Shown: positions 55,890 through 64,000 of the stretch, piece by piece
How the letters are laid out: every line of letters begins with the position of its first letter
How positions within the stretch are numbered: the first letter of the stretch is position 1
Assembly (NCBI GenBank): GCA_013151645.1
Contig: JAADHU010000057.1
Location: 1-64,000, forward strand
DNA: 64,000 bases
From: Gammaproteobacteria bacterium
GTDB lineage: Bacteria; Pseudomonadota; Gammaproteobacteria; Steroidobacterales; Woeseiaceae
Reading direction: 5' to 3'
The notes under the pieces: generated by a model
Database searches by the model: none
What the model saw: the letters and a program-made list of their open reading frames with translations, nothing else
Told to the model about the DNA's origin: nothing
Position numbers and translations under genes: made by a program

Positions 55890-58298
55890 CTATTGAGCAG
55901 CGGTATCGTCATCCCGAATCATAACCGTAATGCGCCGGTTTATGTTCGCTTCGTTGTCGGCTGTCGCTGAAACAATTTCGAGCAGGAAGGTTTCATCGAT
56001 TTCGTCCAACGAGTCCTGCACCAGCGGTATGAGCAATCGGGCGCTGCGCTGATTGGCGGCGAACGAGATCGTCGTCGTTGCAGGTGCGAAATAGTCCTCG
56101 CCTTCGGTCGCACTGATGTCCCGCACAATATAGTCGACCTCGAAGGCCTGCGAATCCGGATGCAGGCGAAGTACGTCAATCTGCACGGCCGGATCGCCCT
56201 CACGCACCGACATCCGATCCAGCCAGAACGCAACGGTATTCGGCGAAAGACCGGCCTCGATCGTTCGACGATCATCGTCTTCGATGGTGAAATTGATAAT
56301 GGCCAGCTCCGAATTCGGGTTATCTGCAACGTGAACCAGCAGGGTCACCTTTCGGTCCGCTTCACTGACGGTGTCCGATGCCAGGCTGATTGTCGTCTGC
56401 GCCGTTGGCTGGCCGGCGGCGAAATCGACCACACCACTATTAGCGATCACGTACTTGCCCGTACTTCCCGGTGAACGGTTGCCGGAAAAACTCACTTCCT
56501 CAATGCGTAACGAAAGCGGTACTCCGATACCCGCTGTCCGATGAAAACTGATTCTTGCGGGCACCGAATCTTCGCGCAAGATGACGCCCACTTCCACCGG
56601 CTGCATCCCGGCCAGGCTTAGCGTGACTTCATGCGTTGCCGGTTCAAGGACGACCACAGGCGTCGCTCCTGCATCTACGTCAGTCGATGTCACCCGCAAC
56701 GCACCCGGATCGTAATCGCGCAACCCATCAACGCCCGCATCGCGCTCGACGTTATTCGCCGGGACCGTCAATGCAGGATCGCTGACGCCGGCAGGCGTAT
56801 CATCGACGCTGACACCGCTCGTGCCAGTCTCCTTACCGGACTCCGACACCGCCGACAATTCAGTCGCTGCGACGTCAGAGAGCGGATTATTCACTGTATC
56901 CGGAGCCGTGATGCCGACAGCGTCACCTCGTATCCACGGAAAATACTCGTCCAGGAACGTCGTTTTAATGCCAACGTATGCGAGCACCATCAGCAACGCG
57001 ATTACGACAACGCGTCGCAACCATCGACCTTCCGGTCGCGGGTCCGGACTTTCGACCAGCGGTTCGCCGGCACTGACCTGAGCCGGCGGCTCGACATCGA
57101 CCGATTGCAGACCGTCGATGAATTCCTGCGGCGAGGAATAGCGCGCGACGCGCGAATACGCCAGGCCTTTTTTCAGCGCTTTCCATTGCGAATCACTCAG
57201 CCCGTCCGGGCGTTGCGGTTCCATTCCGGATTCCGCCGCTTCGGCCGCATTGCGCGGGCCGAACACACGAAAGCCGGCAATCAACCGGTACATGAGACAT
57301 GCCAGCGAAAAGACATCGTCGGCGGGCACCGGTTCGTCACCCGTGAGCACCTGCATACTGGAATAGGCCGGCGTCACGGCACCGAGGACCGCAGGGTTGA
57401 ACTTCGACAGCGTATCACTCTGTTTTTGGCGAATTCGGGCGACGCCAAAATCGAACAGTTTGACCTGACCCGAGGGTAATATCATCACGTTGGCCGGTTT
57501 GACATCGGCATGCACGACACCGCATCGGTGCGCATAGTCAAGCGCACGACCCAACTGATTGACGATATCCAGCGCGGTCGCCAGATCAATATTCTTGCTC
57601 TTCCCTTCATCGAGTATATTCGCCAGCGAGCGCCCTTCGAGCCACTCCATGACGATGAAATAAAGTTCATCGTCCCGATCGAGATCGAGGAAACGAACGA
57701 TGTTCGGATGGGACAGACACCGCCCCTTCGCCGCTTCTTGTTGCAGTGCGCGCAGTGCGTTGCCATTACGGGACAATTTTCGCGAAAGAACTTTGATGGC
57801 CACCCAGGGTTCAGCGGCATCCGCTTCAGCCAGCCGGCGATCCAGTGCCCGGTAGACCACGCCCATGCTGCCACCTGACACGCGCTCTTTTAACAAGAAC
57901 CGATCCCGCAGTACGGAACCGACCTGCAGGTGATCTTCGGGCTGATCAGAGTCCTCTGCCGAAGCATCGATTACGTCCGTTTCGCCGAAATCGCCTGCGT
58001 ACGGGCTATTGCTCTGATCCAGACCCGGCAGCGTATCAATGTCATCGGAGACGATTCGATCAAGCATCGTTCGAACCAGTTGAAAAGACTCTTTCCTCAA
58101 TTCACCGCTTTCAAGCCGCGAGAGCAGGATACTGCGGATATCCGCTTCGCTGTCCTGACGCTCTTTGAGCAATTCCCTGATGGTGCGATGAACATCCTGC
58201 AGCAAGGATGCGTCATCCATGGTCTGCTTGAGCTGTCCCTCGAAATCCGCAAGCTGTTCCGAATACGATGGCTCTGAGTTGTCCTGCCGGGAAGTCAT
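55890..58298 (-). CDS. Transmembrane Ser/Thr protein kinase with Calx-beta-like domain
   Basis: About 802 residues from the ATG at 58298. An N-terminal helical region (about 1-130) precedes a Hanks-type kinase (about 135-400): VSGGSMGVVY loop, VAIKVLSR Lys, VVHADVKPANVM catalytic loop (Asp) and LFDFGVARI (DFG). One membrane helix follows (about 425-445, VVVIALLMVLAYVGI), then a Pro/Thr/Asp-rich linker and a periplasmic part ending in a Calx-beta-like module (VREGD, YIVRDISATEGEDYFAPATTTISF, DEIDETFLLEI) that may bind calcium. The HRD motif is HAD. It is probably a receptor-like kinase. Confidence 0.85.
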   Translation of the reverse strand: MTSRQDNSEPSYSEQLADFEGQLKQTMDDASLLQDVHRTIRELLKERQDSEADIRSILLSRLESGELRKESFQLVRTMLDRIVSDDIDTLPGLDQSNSPYAGDFGETDVIDASAEDSDQPEDHLQVGSVLRDRFLLKERVSGGSMGVVYRALDRRLAEADAAEPWVAIKVLSRKLSRNGNALRALQQEAAKGRCLSHPNIVRFLDLDRDDELYFIVMEWLEGRSLANILDEGKSKNIDLATALDIVNQLGRALDYAHRCGVVHADVKPANVMILPSGQVKLFDFGVARIRQKQSDTLSKFNPAVLGAVTPAYSSMQVLTGDEPVPADDVFSLACLMYRLIAGFRVFGPRNAAEAAESGMEPQRPDGLSDSQWKALKKGLAYSRVARYSSPQEFIDGLQSVDVEPPAQVSAGEPLVESPDPRPEGRWLRRVVVIALLMVLAYVGIKTTFLDEYFPWIRGDAVGITAPDTVNNPLSDVAATELSAVSESGKETGTSGVSVDDTPAGVSDPALTVPANNVERDAGVDGLRDYDPGALRVTSTDVDAGATPVVVLEPATHEVTLSLAGMQPVEVGVILREDSVPARISFHRTAGIGVPLSLRIEEVSFSGNRSPGSTGKYVIANSGVVDFAAGQPTAQTTISLASDTVSEADRKVTLLVHVADNPNSELAIINFTIEDDDRRTIEAGLSPNTVAFWLDRMSVREGDPAVQIDVLRLHPDSQAFEVDYIVRDISATEGEDYFAPATTTISFAANQRSARLLIPLVQDSLDEIDETFLLEIVSATADNEANINRRITVMIRDDDTAAQ

Positions 58299-58425
58299 CC
58301 GTTCAATAGTGTCCAAAGTTCCGGTTAACGCCAACCGATAAGTCGCGACAGCGCTCTGAGCCGCCCATTTTAGCGTTAAATCCGCAACGCACGGTGGGAA
58401 CTGGTCAGCATAATTGGCGGTCTGC

Positions 58426-59814
58426 TTAAAGGACTTTACCGGGGTTCATGACGTTATGCGGATCAAGTGCCTTTTTGACCGCACGCATCACCGCAATCTC
58501 TGTCTCGCTGCGATACTCGCGTAACGCATCTCGTTTCAGGGCTCCGATGCCATGTTCAGCACTGAAACTTCCGCCGAATTTCGCCACGATGTCATACACA
58601 AGTGACGCCATGGCATCGCGTTGTTGCAGAAAATGACTGGCGTCCGCCGACTTCGCCTGGCTCACATTGAAATGAACATTGCCATCGCCAACGTGACCAA
58701 ACGCGACAACCCGCGCCCCCGGAAAGGTTTGAAGAATCGCTTTTTCCGCGGCCACTATAAACTCGCCCACCGCGCCGACCGGCACTGATACGTCATGTTT
58801 CAGGCTCGCGCCTTCTCTTTTCTGAGCTTCGGAAATTGAATGCCTGATGCGCCACATTTGCTGCTGCTCACGGCTGTTTTTCGCCAACACAACATCCTGT
58901 GCCAGACCGCTTTCGATCACCTGAAGCAGCTCGTGCTCCACCGCCTCTCCGGCGGCACTGGTCGAAAACTCCAGCAGGACATACCAGGGAGAAGCCTCTG
59001 CAAACACACAGCGGGTATCCGGAATATGTTTCAGCACATAGCGCATGGCGCGATCGGAAATAAGTTCGAAGGCCTGCACCTGATCGGACAGGCGACCGCG
59101 CAGCACGGCAAAAAGGTCGACGGCCGCTTGCGGATCTCGCACGGCAACAAGCGCCGTCTGCAGAGTTCCGGGGCGGGGGAAAAGACGCAGACTCGCCGCA
59201 GTAATGATGCCTAACGTCCCTTCTGCGCCAATAAACAGCTGCCTGATGTCGTAACCGGAGGTATCTTTTCGCAATGTCCGCAAGCCATCCCAGATATCGC
59301 CGTTGGCGAGCACCACTTCCAGGCCGAGGACCTGTTCGCGCGCCGTGCCATAACGCACAACATTGGTGCCGCCGGCGTTGGTCGACAGATTGCCGCCGAT
59401 CTGACAGCTCCCTTCCGCCGCCAGACTCAAAGGAAACAATCGATCAACCTCCGCGGCCGCCGCCTGCACATCCGCGAGTACGCAGCCGGCCTCAACCACC
59501 ATGGAATAGTCCGCAGGAGACAGCGCCCTGATCCGATTCATGCGCGACAGCGACAACAGCACCTGTGTCCCGGTCGCATCCGGAATAGCGCCGCCGCACA
59601 ACCCTGTGTTTCCGCCTTGCGGAACGATTGACGTACCGCTCGCCGCACAGGCCCGGACGACGGCGGCCACTTCCCCGCTCGAACCCGGCATGACCACAAT
59701 GGCGGCGCGACCGTGAAAACTATCTCGCCACTCCGATAGAAAGGGTTCGAGAGCCTCCGGATCGGTGACCCAGCCTTTGTCGCCGACAATCGTTTTGAGC
59801 TGATCAAGCAGCAT
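58426..59814 (-). CDS. FAD-linked oxidase (D-2-hydroxyacid dehydrogenase, GlcD-like)
   Basis: 462 residues from the ATG at 59814, inside the end of the upstream dehydratase gene. It has the PCMH-type FAD domain with VPQGGNTGLCGGAIPD, the LAAEGSCQIGGNLSTNAGG segment, VLANGDIWD and LFIGAEGTLGIITAASLRLFP. The C-terminal domain has HVGDGNVHFN and AEHGIGALKRD with metal-binding His residues. It resembles D-lactate/D-2-hydroxyglutarate dehydrogenases that pass electrons to quinone or cytochrome c. Substrate not certain. Confidence 0.87.
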   Translation of the reverse strand: MLLDQLKTIVGDKGWVTDPEALEPFLSEWRDSFHGRAAIVVMPGSSGEVAAVVRACAASGTSIVPQGGNTGLCGGAIPDATGTQVLLSLSRMNRIRALSPADYSMVVEAGCVLADVQAAAAEVDRLFPLSLAAEGSCQIGGNLSTNAGGTNVVRYGTAREQVLGLEVVLANGDIWDGLRTLRKDTSGYDIRQLFIGAEGTLGIITAASLRLFPRPGTLQTALVAVRDPQAAVDLFAVLRGRLSDQVQAFELISDRAMRYVLKHIPDTRCVFAEASPWYVLLEFSTSAAGEAVEHELLQVIESGLAQDVVLAKNSREQQQMWRIRHSISEAQKREGASLKHDVSVPVGAVGEFIVAAEKAILQTFPGARVVAFGHVGDGNVHFNVSQAKSADASHFLQQRDAMASLVYDIVAKFGGSFSAEHGIGALKRDALREYRSETEIAVMRAVKKALDPHNVMNPGKVL

Positions 59815-60793
59815 CTTGCATTCCCAGTTGTGCCTGTTTCGAGAAGGTTTGCCAGTCGATGTTGCTGCCGCACAGCAACAGCACAATGCGTTTTTTCCGG
59901 AACCGGTTGCGTAACGGACCCAATAGTGCAGCGGTAGTCGCCGAGCAGGCCGGTTCGACGGCGATTCTCATGTCATGATAGAGCGTGCCCATCGCCACGC
60001 GCAGCTGTTCGTCGTCAACCATTACCAGTTCGTCAACATTGTCACGACAGAGCCCGAACGACAGTGGCATCGCAAACGGGGCACCGAGGCTATCGGCAAT
60101 CGTCGTTACTCGCTGAATTCCCTGCGGGGATCCGGCCCGAAAGCTTCGATGCATGGTGTCCGCACCCTCCGGCTCAACCCCCAACACCTCGCAGGACGGA
60201 TTGAGCTGCTTCACAGCACTCGCAACGCCGGCACACAGCCCACCGCCCCCGACGGGCACAAGAACGGCGTCACACCCGCCTACCTGGTCGCATATCTCTG
60301 CGCCCACGGTCGCTGTTCCCAGCACGATATCGGAACCCTCAAAAGGATGCACAAAGAAACGTCCCTCCTTCGACTGAATGGATTCTGCACGCTTGAACGC
60401 GCTGTGTACGTCGTCCGCAAATATGACCTCTGCACCGAAATGCTGACAACGCTCTACCCGGAATGGATTTGCGCTCCGGATCATCACCACTTTCGCACTC
60501 GTACCCAGTTCCCGCGCTGCAAACGCAACAGCGATCGCATGATTTCCCGCGCTAACCGCTGTCACGCCGGCGCGGAGCTGTTCTTGTCCGAGACGGCCCA
60601 ACGCCGCCAGTGCACCACGCGCCTTGAATGTGCCGGTGTGCTGCAAGAACTCAAGTTTGGCGTAGATTTCGACATCGCCGCCATAGCGGCCCTCCAGTCC
60701 CGGGCATCGGACAACCGGCGTATGGATCAGGCGAGGTCGCAAGGTCTTTTGCAAGGCTCGAATGGCGTCGATTCCTATCACTGCGCCCGCCAC
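59804..60793 (-). CDS. Threonine/serine dehydratase family PLP enzyme
   Basis: 329 residues. It is a fold-type II PLP protein: Schiff-base Lys in GTFKARGALAAL, AVSAGNHAIAVA (substrate loop), VPVGGGGLCAGV (phosphate loop) and LLCGSNID at the C-terminus. It is a separate enzyme from the ilvA product at 46 kb and probably degrades Thr/Ser or a related hydroxy-amino acid (for example hydroxyaspartate). Overlap with the FAD oxidase gene by 11 bp marks an operon, so a 2-oxo/2-hydroxy acid pathway is likely. Confidence 0.82.
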   Translation of the reverse strand: MAGAVIGIDAIRALQKTLRPRLIHTPVVRCPGLEGRYGGDVEIYAKLEFLQHTGTFKARGALAALGRLGQEQLRAGVTAVSAGNHAIAVAFAARELGTSAKVVMIRSANPFRVERCQHFGAEVIFADDVHSAFKRAESIQSKEGRFFVHPFEGSDIVLGTATVGAEICDQVGGCDAVLVPVGGGGLCAGVASAVKQLNPSCEVLGVEPEGADTMHRSFRAGSPQGIQRVTTIADSLGAPFAMPLSFGLCRDNVDELVMVDDEQLRVAMGTLYHDMRIAVEPACSATTAALLGPLRNRFRKKRIVLLLCGSNIDWQTFSKQAQLGMQDAA

Positions 60794-61101
60794 TCACCTG
60801 CGGCCCGCATTCCGAACGGACGCATTGCGCATTCCGCGAGACCGGCTATTGCAGCGCGATACCGGCTATATTCCCGGGCCAACATTATGTAAATCATCGT
60901 CTTTTTTCGATTTCCGTATTGTTAGTGATTTGAACTGACTACGCCGTGTTCTTAACAATACTTGCGCTGTTTCCAAGAGTTCATTACCGTCATTCGACGA
61001 TACCGAAATTCAAACACCGACAGCAAGTGCTGAGAACCTCTTCCAATGGATTCGCAGGGCCACTTGCTGACATACAATGTCCGACATCTTAGGCCCATTC
61101 A
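60794..61101. other. Divergent intergenic region
   Basis: These 308 bp separate the PLP dehydratase (minus) and the cyclase-like gene (plus) and should carry promoters for both. No gene, repeat or intrinsic terminator is recognised. Confidence 0.4.
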
Positions 61102-62346
61102 ATGGAACTTGACGACCTTTCACAGTCGAGCATTCGGCGAATTGCAAACTATTCGCCCTACCTCGATCAATTGGCCGGCCTGGCCAACGAGATGGGGCTG
61201 AAACAACGCAGCAACCTGGTGCATCTCGAGCAATGCCTGAACCGTGAGTGGTCACTCGGACAAAACACCATTTTAAGCTGGTCGCCGCTCGATGATGGCA
61301 TCCTGATTCTTGTGGTGCCACATTACGCCATCGCCGAGTACACCACCGGCGTTGCCAACGGCACTCGCGAACCGCAAAAAGTATCGGCACGTTTTATCAC
61401 GGACCTGATTTCCGGCAATCGCCAACTGACGCTCTCGCAAACACAAAAAGTTGCCAGACTGCTCAACGTAGAACCTCACTTCATTCCCTTACGCCAGGCG
61501 CTGAGCGATCATCCGGTCGAAATCCAGATCATCGAGAAAATGATTCGTCGTTACGGAATCAACTACGTCGCGAGCCGGGCGGTCACACTTTTTGATATCA
61601 CCGGTTTTGGACTGCTGACACCGTTTGAACAAATGACGCAGTTAAACAGCTTGTCGTATTCCCTGAATTCGTCCCACGCCAAGATGCTGGAACTCGACGT
61701 CGGCATTAATTTCGCGCGGTCATCCAGTGGCGACGGCTTTTACATATGGAATCGGGATCAGGGCCTTGAAGCGAATGTGAATTTGTATCACTTCATGCAC
61801 CTGGTTCTGGCGGACAACGCCATTGCACGCAGCAAATCAACGTCGAAAACGGTGCCTCGCTTACGCGCCTGTTTTCACGTGGGCAGTTGCTATGAATTTC
61901 ACCAGGCCGAAGGACTGAACCCGACAATTCACGATTTCATTGTTGGTGACGTGACGATTGAGCTGGCACGTATGATCGACGCCGCGATGCCGGGTCAGAT
62001 TCTGGTGGGCGATTTCCTCGCCAACGTGTCCGCTCAGCACACTGACGAACTGCAATCGCAGGTACATCTCGACGCGGCTGCTTTTCTGCAGCGTGCGCAG
62101 GGCAATCTGGCGAAACTCAGTGGCCTGGTTCTCTCTGGCGAAAGAGTGTCCGCCATCAAGTGTTACCTGACGGGCGAGCGACTTGCGAACGGTGAGTTCA
62201 ATATTCGCCGCCTCAACATAACGGACAAACACGGTCTGACGCGAGTCGCGTATAATGCCAAGGTCAACATTTACCGCGAATCGGCACGGCCCATATTGCT
62301 CGGCATCGAAGACAGGAAACTTGACATGCCGCATGAATCGAGCTGA
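61102..62346 (+). CDS. Divergent class III nucleotidyl cyclase-like protein
   Basis: 414 residues, soluble. The N-terminal half (1-155) resembles no domain I know. From about residue 160 the class III cyclase pattern is visible: VTLFDITGFGLLTPFEQ (metal Asp165), SSSGDGFYIW (metal Asp211), a CFHVGSCYEF strand (the usual AIHxG strand), and IVGDVTIELARMI--AMPGQILVGD, matching VGxxVNxAARLxxxAxxGxIlVs. The usual transition-state Asn is not where expected (Thr/Ile/Glu there) and Arg290 is kept. It could make a cyclic nucleotide or merely bind one. The double cNMP-binding protein at 7 kb is a conceivable target in the same cell. Confidence 0.6.
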   Translation: MELDDLSQSSIRRIANYSPYLDQLAGLANEMGLKQRSNLVHLEQCLNREWSLGQNTILSWSPLDDGILILVVPHYAIAEYTTGVANGTREPQKVSARFITDLISGNRQLTLSQTQKVARLLNVEPHFIPLRQALSDHPVEIQIIEKMIRRYGINYVASRAVTLFDITGFGLLTPFEQMTQLNSLSYSLNSSHAKMLELDVGINFARSSSGDGFYIWNRDQGLEANVNLYHFMHLVLADNAIARSKSTSKTVPRLRACFHVGSCYEFHQAEGLNPTIHDFIVGDVTIELARMIDAAMPGQILVGDFLANVSAQHTDELQSQVHLDAAAFLQRAQGNLAKLSGLVLSGERVSAIKCYLTGERLANGEFNIRRLNITDKHGLTRVAYNAKVNIYRESARPILLGIEDRKLDMPHESS

Positions 62347-62449
62347 TTCACGCTGTTCGCAGAGAAACTGCAACGACACCGCGACAGGCCACCTCACGCC
62401 GAATACTCGCGGCGAAAATCAACCCTGAACGCTAAATACGGAGACACCG

Positions 62450-63043
62450 ATGGCACTGATCAGACCGCTCGAAGAAAATGAAATAGATCCTGCTCTGCTG
62501 GAATTTGTACAATTTTTCAAAGGAACGCTCGGCGTCATTCCGAACAGCGTACGCACCATGGCAAGACGACCGGCGGTTGCGAAGGCTTTCACCGACCTGA
62601 ACATGGCCGTGATGCAATGCGAAGGAGAAGTAACCCCGGAGTTCAAGCGTATTATCGGCTACGTAACGAGCTACGTGTCCGGTTGTCGCTACTGCCAGGC
62701 ACACACCGTTCTTGCCTCGGCTCGCTTTGGGTCCACCGATGAGCGATTGAACGATGTCTGGAATTTTGCCGAGAGCACTCATTTCACGGCAGCGGAAAAA
62801 GCGGCCTTGGCCTTCGCCCATGCGGCCGCCACGGTGCCGAATTCTGTCACTGAAGAAATTGGCGAGGAATTACGCAAACACTGGCATGACGACGATATCG
62901 TCGAGATCATGGCGGTGATCGCGCTGTTCGGTTACCTCAATCGCTGGAACGATTCCATGGGTTCGGCGCTAGAGGAATTGCCGATTGAGGCGGGTGAAAA
63001 ATATCTGGGTGCCACGGATTGGGAGGTGGGCAAGCACCAGTAG
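62450..63043 (+). CDS. AhpD-like carboxymuconolactone decarboxylase family protein
   Basis: 197 residues, all-helical AhpD fold of the peroxidase-related type. The active site is SGCRYCQAH (Cys79, Cys82, His85), the CxxC-x2-H motif used for alkylhydroperoxide or thiol redox reactions. The surrounding [11 protein letters not shown] and [10 protein letters not shown] segments are typical. It follows the cyclase-like gene by about 100 bp on the same strand. Confidence 0.87.
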   Translation: MALIRPLEENEIDPALLEFVQFFKGTLGVIPNSVRTMARRPAVAKAFTDLNMAVMQCEGEVTPEFKRIIGYVTSYVSGCRYCQAHTVLASARFGSTDERLNDVWNFAESTHFTAAEKAALAFAHAAATVPNSVTEEIGEELRKHWHDDDIVEIMAVIALFGYLNRWNDSMGSALEELPIEAGEKYLGATDWEVGKHQ

Positions 63044-63090
63044 TGCATCGGGGTCGCGCGGTTCGAAATGCTTCGTTAGACAATTAGCCC

Positions 63091-63103
63091 GGGCGAGAAG
63101 ATT
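63091..63103. repeat. 13-bp copy of the tRNA-Pro 3' segment
   Basis: GGGCGAGAAGATT here also occurs at 63261-63273 inside the tRNA-Pro gene (acceptor/T-arm side). The two copies lie 170 bp apart in direct orientation, with the copy downstream of the tRNA in its direction of transcription. This is the layout left by integration or excision of an element at a tRNA 3' end, though chance is possible at 13 bp. Confidence 0.45.
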
Positions 63104-63108
63104 GATTC

Positions 63109-63199
63109 GTCGGCTTTGCCGACTCACCCCTTCGGGGCGCCTGCGGCGTCCAAAACACGATGCGTTTTGTCGAACGCGGCCTTTGGGCCGCAAAGTTCG
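63109..63199. other. Array of five adjacent hairpins next to tRNA-Pro
   Basis: Five perfect short stems follow one another: GTCGGC-TTT-GCCGAC (63109-63123), CCCC-TTC-GGGG (63127-63137), CGCC-TGC-GGCG (63138-63148), CAAAAC-7 nt-GTTTTG (63151-63169) and GCGGCC-TTTG-GGCCGC (63176-63191), the last inside a further CGAAC/GTTCG stem (63171-63175 with 63195-63199). They lie just downstream of tRNA-Pro on the minus strand. This could be a structured RNA, a repeat element or a processing signal; no protein is supported. Confidence 0.55.
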
Positions 63200-63254
63200 A
63201 AGTACCTTCGTGACGATCAGCAGGTTGATCCTGCCAGGTGATTCATTTGAGAAA

Positions 63255-63331
63255 TGGTCGGGGCGAGAAGATTCGAACTTCCGACCCCCACAACCCCATT
63301 GTGGTGCGCTACCAGGCTGCGCTACGCCCCG
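63255..63331 (-). tRNA. tRNA-Pro (anticodon GGG)
   Basis: A 77-nt cloverleaf with an encoded CCA end. The acceptor stem is CGGGGCG/CGCCCCG, the D-arm GCGC-AGCCTGGTA-GCGC, the anticodon stem CCACA/TGTGG with the loop ATGGGGT, which gives GGG, and the T-arm has the TTCGAAT loop. The discriminator is A. It lies downstream of ihfA and merR on the same strand, a common gammaproteobacterial order. Confidence 0.95.
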
Positions 63332-63396
63332 ACCGGACTTGATACGAAACGAGGGCGGCAATGATACTTGCCGCCCTCGTCCGTGAAAAGCAATTT

Positions 63397-63753
63397 TTAA
63401 CGACGCAGAATCTTAAGAACTTGTTCAAGTTCTACGCGTAACTGTTTGATAATTTGTTGGCTTTGGCTCAGGTCTGACTTCGCACCTTCACCCATCAGCC
63501 GTTGTCGCGCGCCGCCAATGGTAAATCCGTCTTCATAGAGAAGGCTGCGAATCTGCCGAATGATGAGCACATCCTGACGCTGATAGTAACGACGATTTCC
63601 GCGCCGTTTTACCGGTTTCAGTTGTGGGAACTCTTGCTCCCAATAGCGCAGTACGTGCGGCTTAACCGCACACAAATCGCTTACTTCACCGATGGTGAAA
63701 TAGCGTTTGCCCGGTATTGGAGGTAGTTCGTCGTTATTCCCCGGTTCCAGCAT
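63397..63753 (-). CDS. MerR-family regulator (ihfA-linked)
   Basis: 118 residues. The N-terminal MerR winged helix reads [47 protein letters not shown], then a short coiled-coil tail (about 80-118) without a ligand-binding domain or metal-binding Cys. This short MerR next to ihfA is widespread in Gammaproteobacteria, and its role is not settled. It overlaps the end of ihfA by 20 bp. Confidence 0.9.
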   Translation of the reverse strand: MLEPGNNDELPPIPGKRYFTIGEVSDLCAVKPHVLRYWEQEFPQLKPVKRRGNRRYYQRQDVLIIRQIRSLLYEDGFTIGGARQRLMGEGAKSDLSQSQQIIKQLRVELEQVLKILRR

Positions 63754-64000
63754 AGGCCTCTACTCGGGCTTTTAGTTTTTGCCCTGGACGGAATGTCACC
63801 ACACGACGTGCTGTGATCGGGATTTCTTCTCCCGTTTTCGGGTTCCGGCCCGGACGTTCATTTTTATCCCGGAGGTCAAAATTTCCAAACCCGGAAAGTT
63901 TGACCTGCTCCCCAACCGCGAGCGACGCCCGCAATTCCTCAAAGTACAAATCGACCAGTTCGCGTGCTTCACGCTTGTTCAATCCCAGCTCGTTGAACAG
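63734..64000 (-). CDS. ihfA: Integration host factor alpha subunit (5' end beyond window)
   Basis: 88 codons are visible, running off the right edge; by comparison with other IhfA proteins about a dozen N-terminal residues are missing. It has the HU/IHF fold: [19 protein letters not shown], the [29 protein letters not shown] signature with the DNA-inserting Pro in the RPGRNP arm, and [13 protein letters not shown]. The GFGNFDLR and [14 protein letters not shown] forms are IhfA-specific rather than HU. It bends DNA at specific sites. Confidence 0.96.
   Translation of the reverse strand: MFNELGLNKREARELVDLYFEELRASLAVGEQVKLSGFGNFDLRDKNERPGRNPKTGEEIPITARRVVTFRPGQKLKARVEAYAGTGE

Noticed and set aside
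63057-63386. Open frames on both strands across the hairpin array and tRNA-Pro
   Set aside because: They run through a tRNA gene and perfect palindromes, have no ribosome-binding sites and give Arg/Pro-rich products typical of non-coding GC-rich DNA.
1-64000. CRISPR arrays, insertion sequences, prophage or defence islands
   Set aside because: No regularly spaced repeats, transposases, integrases, phage structural genes or cas genes were seen. The only TIR-like gene lacks a recognisable defence partner.

Overview
The window looks like an ordinary chromosomal segment of a free-living, aerobic, Gram-negative gammaproteobacterium of moderate to high G+C (judged by eye, not computed). The signs are a type II secretion operon, a TonB2/TtpC-type energy-transduction operon, a PilZ gene next to holB and tmk, the ihfA-merR-tRNA-Pro arrangement, and a stand-alone LysA that resembles the LysA half of the xanthomonad LysC-LysA fusion. 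Marine-sediment lineages such as Woeseiaceae or other Xanthomonadales/Chromatiales relatives would fit, but this is inference. I see no rRNA, CRISPR array, insertion sequence or prophage.

Layout. 1-1.45 kb: a degenerate direct repeat, then a divergent HxlR regulator/VOC gene pair enclosed by a 27-bp inverted repeat. 1.5-4.7 kb: coiled-coil membrane protein, glycerophosphodiesterase, small TIR-like protein and divergent EEP-family phosphodiesterase. 4.7-8.0 kb: bifunctional beta-oxidation protein and a double cNMP-binding/rhodanese fusion. 8.0-14.6 kb (minus): fabD-fabG-acpP-fabF-mltG-tmk-holB-pilZ. 14.7-21 kb: rhombosortase head-to-head with gspGHIJKLMN. 21-27 kb (minus): AddB-like and AddA-like nuclease/helicase pair. 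27-36.5 kb: lipoprotein, sulfurtransferase, ETF, LysR-controlled oxidoreductase/SnoaL pair, a SnoaL remnant, peroxiredoxin, acyl-CoA dehydrogenase and ferredoxin. 36.6-41.8 kb (minus): DUF3450-TtpC-ExbB2-ExbD2-TonB2-TPR. 42-44.5 kb: acyl-CoA dehydrogenase and quinone oxidoreductase. 44.6-52.7 kb: promoter, leader peptide and attenuator, then ilvC-ilvA-leuA-ilvE-leuC-leuD-leuB; lysA and ilvD are on the opposite strand. 55.9-64 kb: receptor-like Ser/Thr kinase with a Calx-beta module, FAD-linked oxidase, PLP dehydratase, class III cyclase-like protein, AhpD-like protein, a run of hairpins, tRNA-Pro(GGG), merR and the 3' part of ihfA.

How the genes work together. The fab block supplies acyl chains on AcpP. 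The Gsp block with rhombosortase suggests export and surface processing of GlyGly-CTERM proteins. The TonB2 block powers outer-membrane uptake. ETF, acyl-CoA dehydrogenases, FadJ-like protein and quinone oxidoreductases point to fatty-acid and branched-chain acyl-CoA catabolism. The ilv/leu block makes Leu, Ile and Val, apart from acetolactate synthase, which is not here.

The most noteworthy items are: (a) a Leu/Val-rich leader peptide plus attenuator before ilvC; (b) an unlisted 39-codon, apparently leaderless ORF with its own promoter, followed by a terminator just 34 nt upstream of lysA, an architecture very like (a); (c) leuB with no ATG/GTG/TTG start that would give an intact first strand, most simply read as starting at CTG; (d) the inverted repeat around the HxlR/VOC pair; (e) a divergent class III cyclase-like protein; (f) a transmembrane kinase carrying an extracytoplasmic Calx-beta-like domain; and (g) five back-to-back hairpins beside tRNA-Pro.
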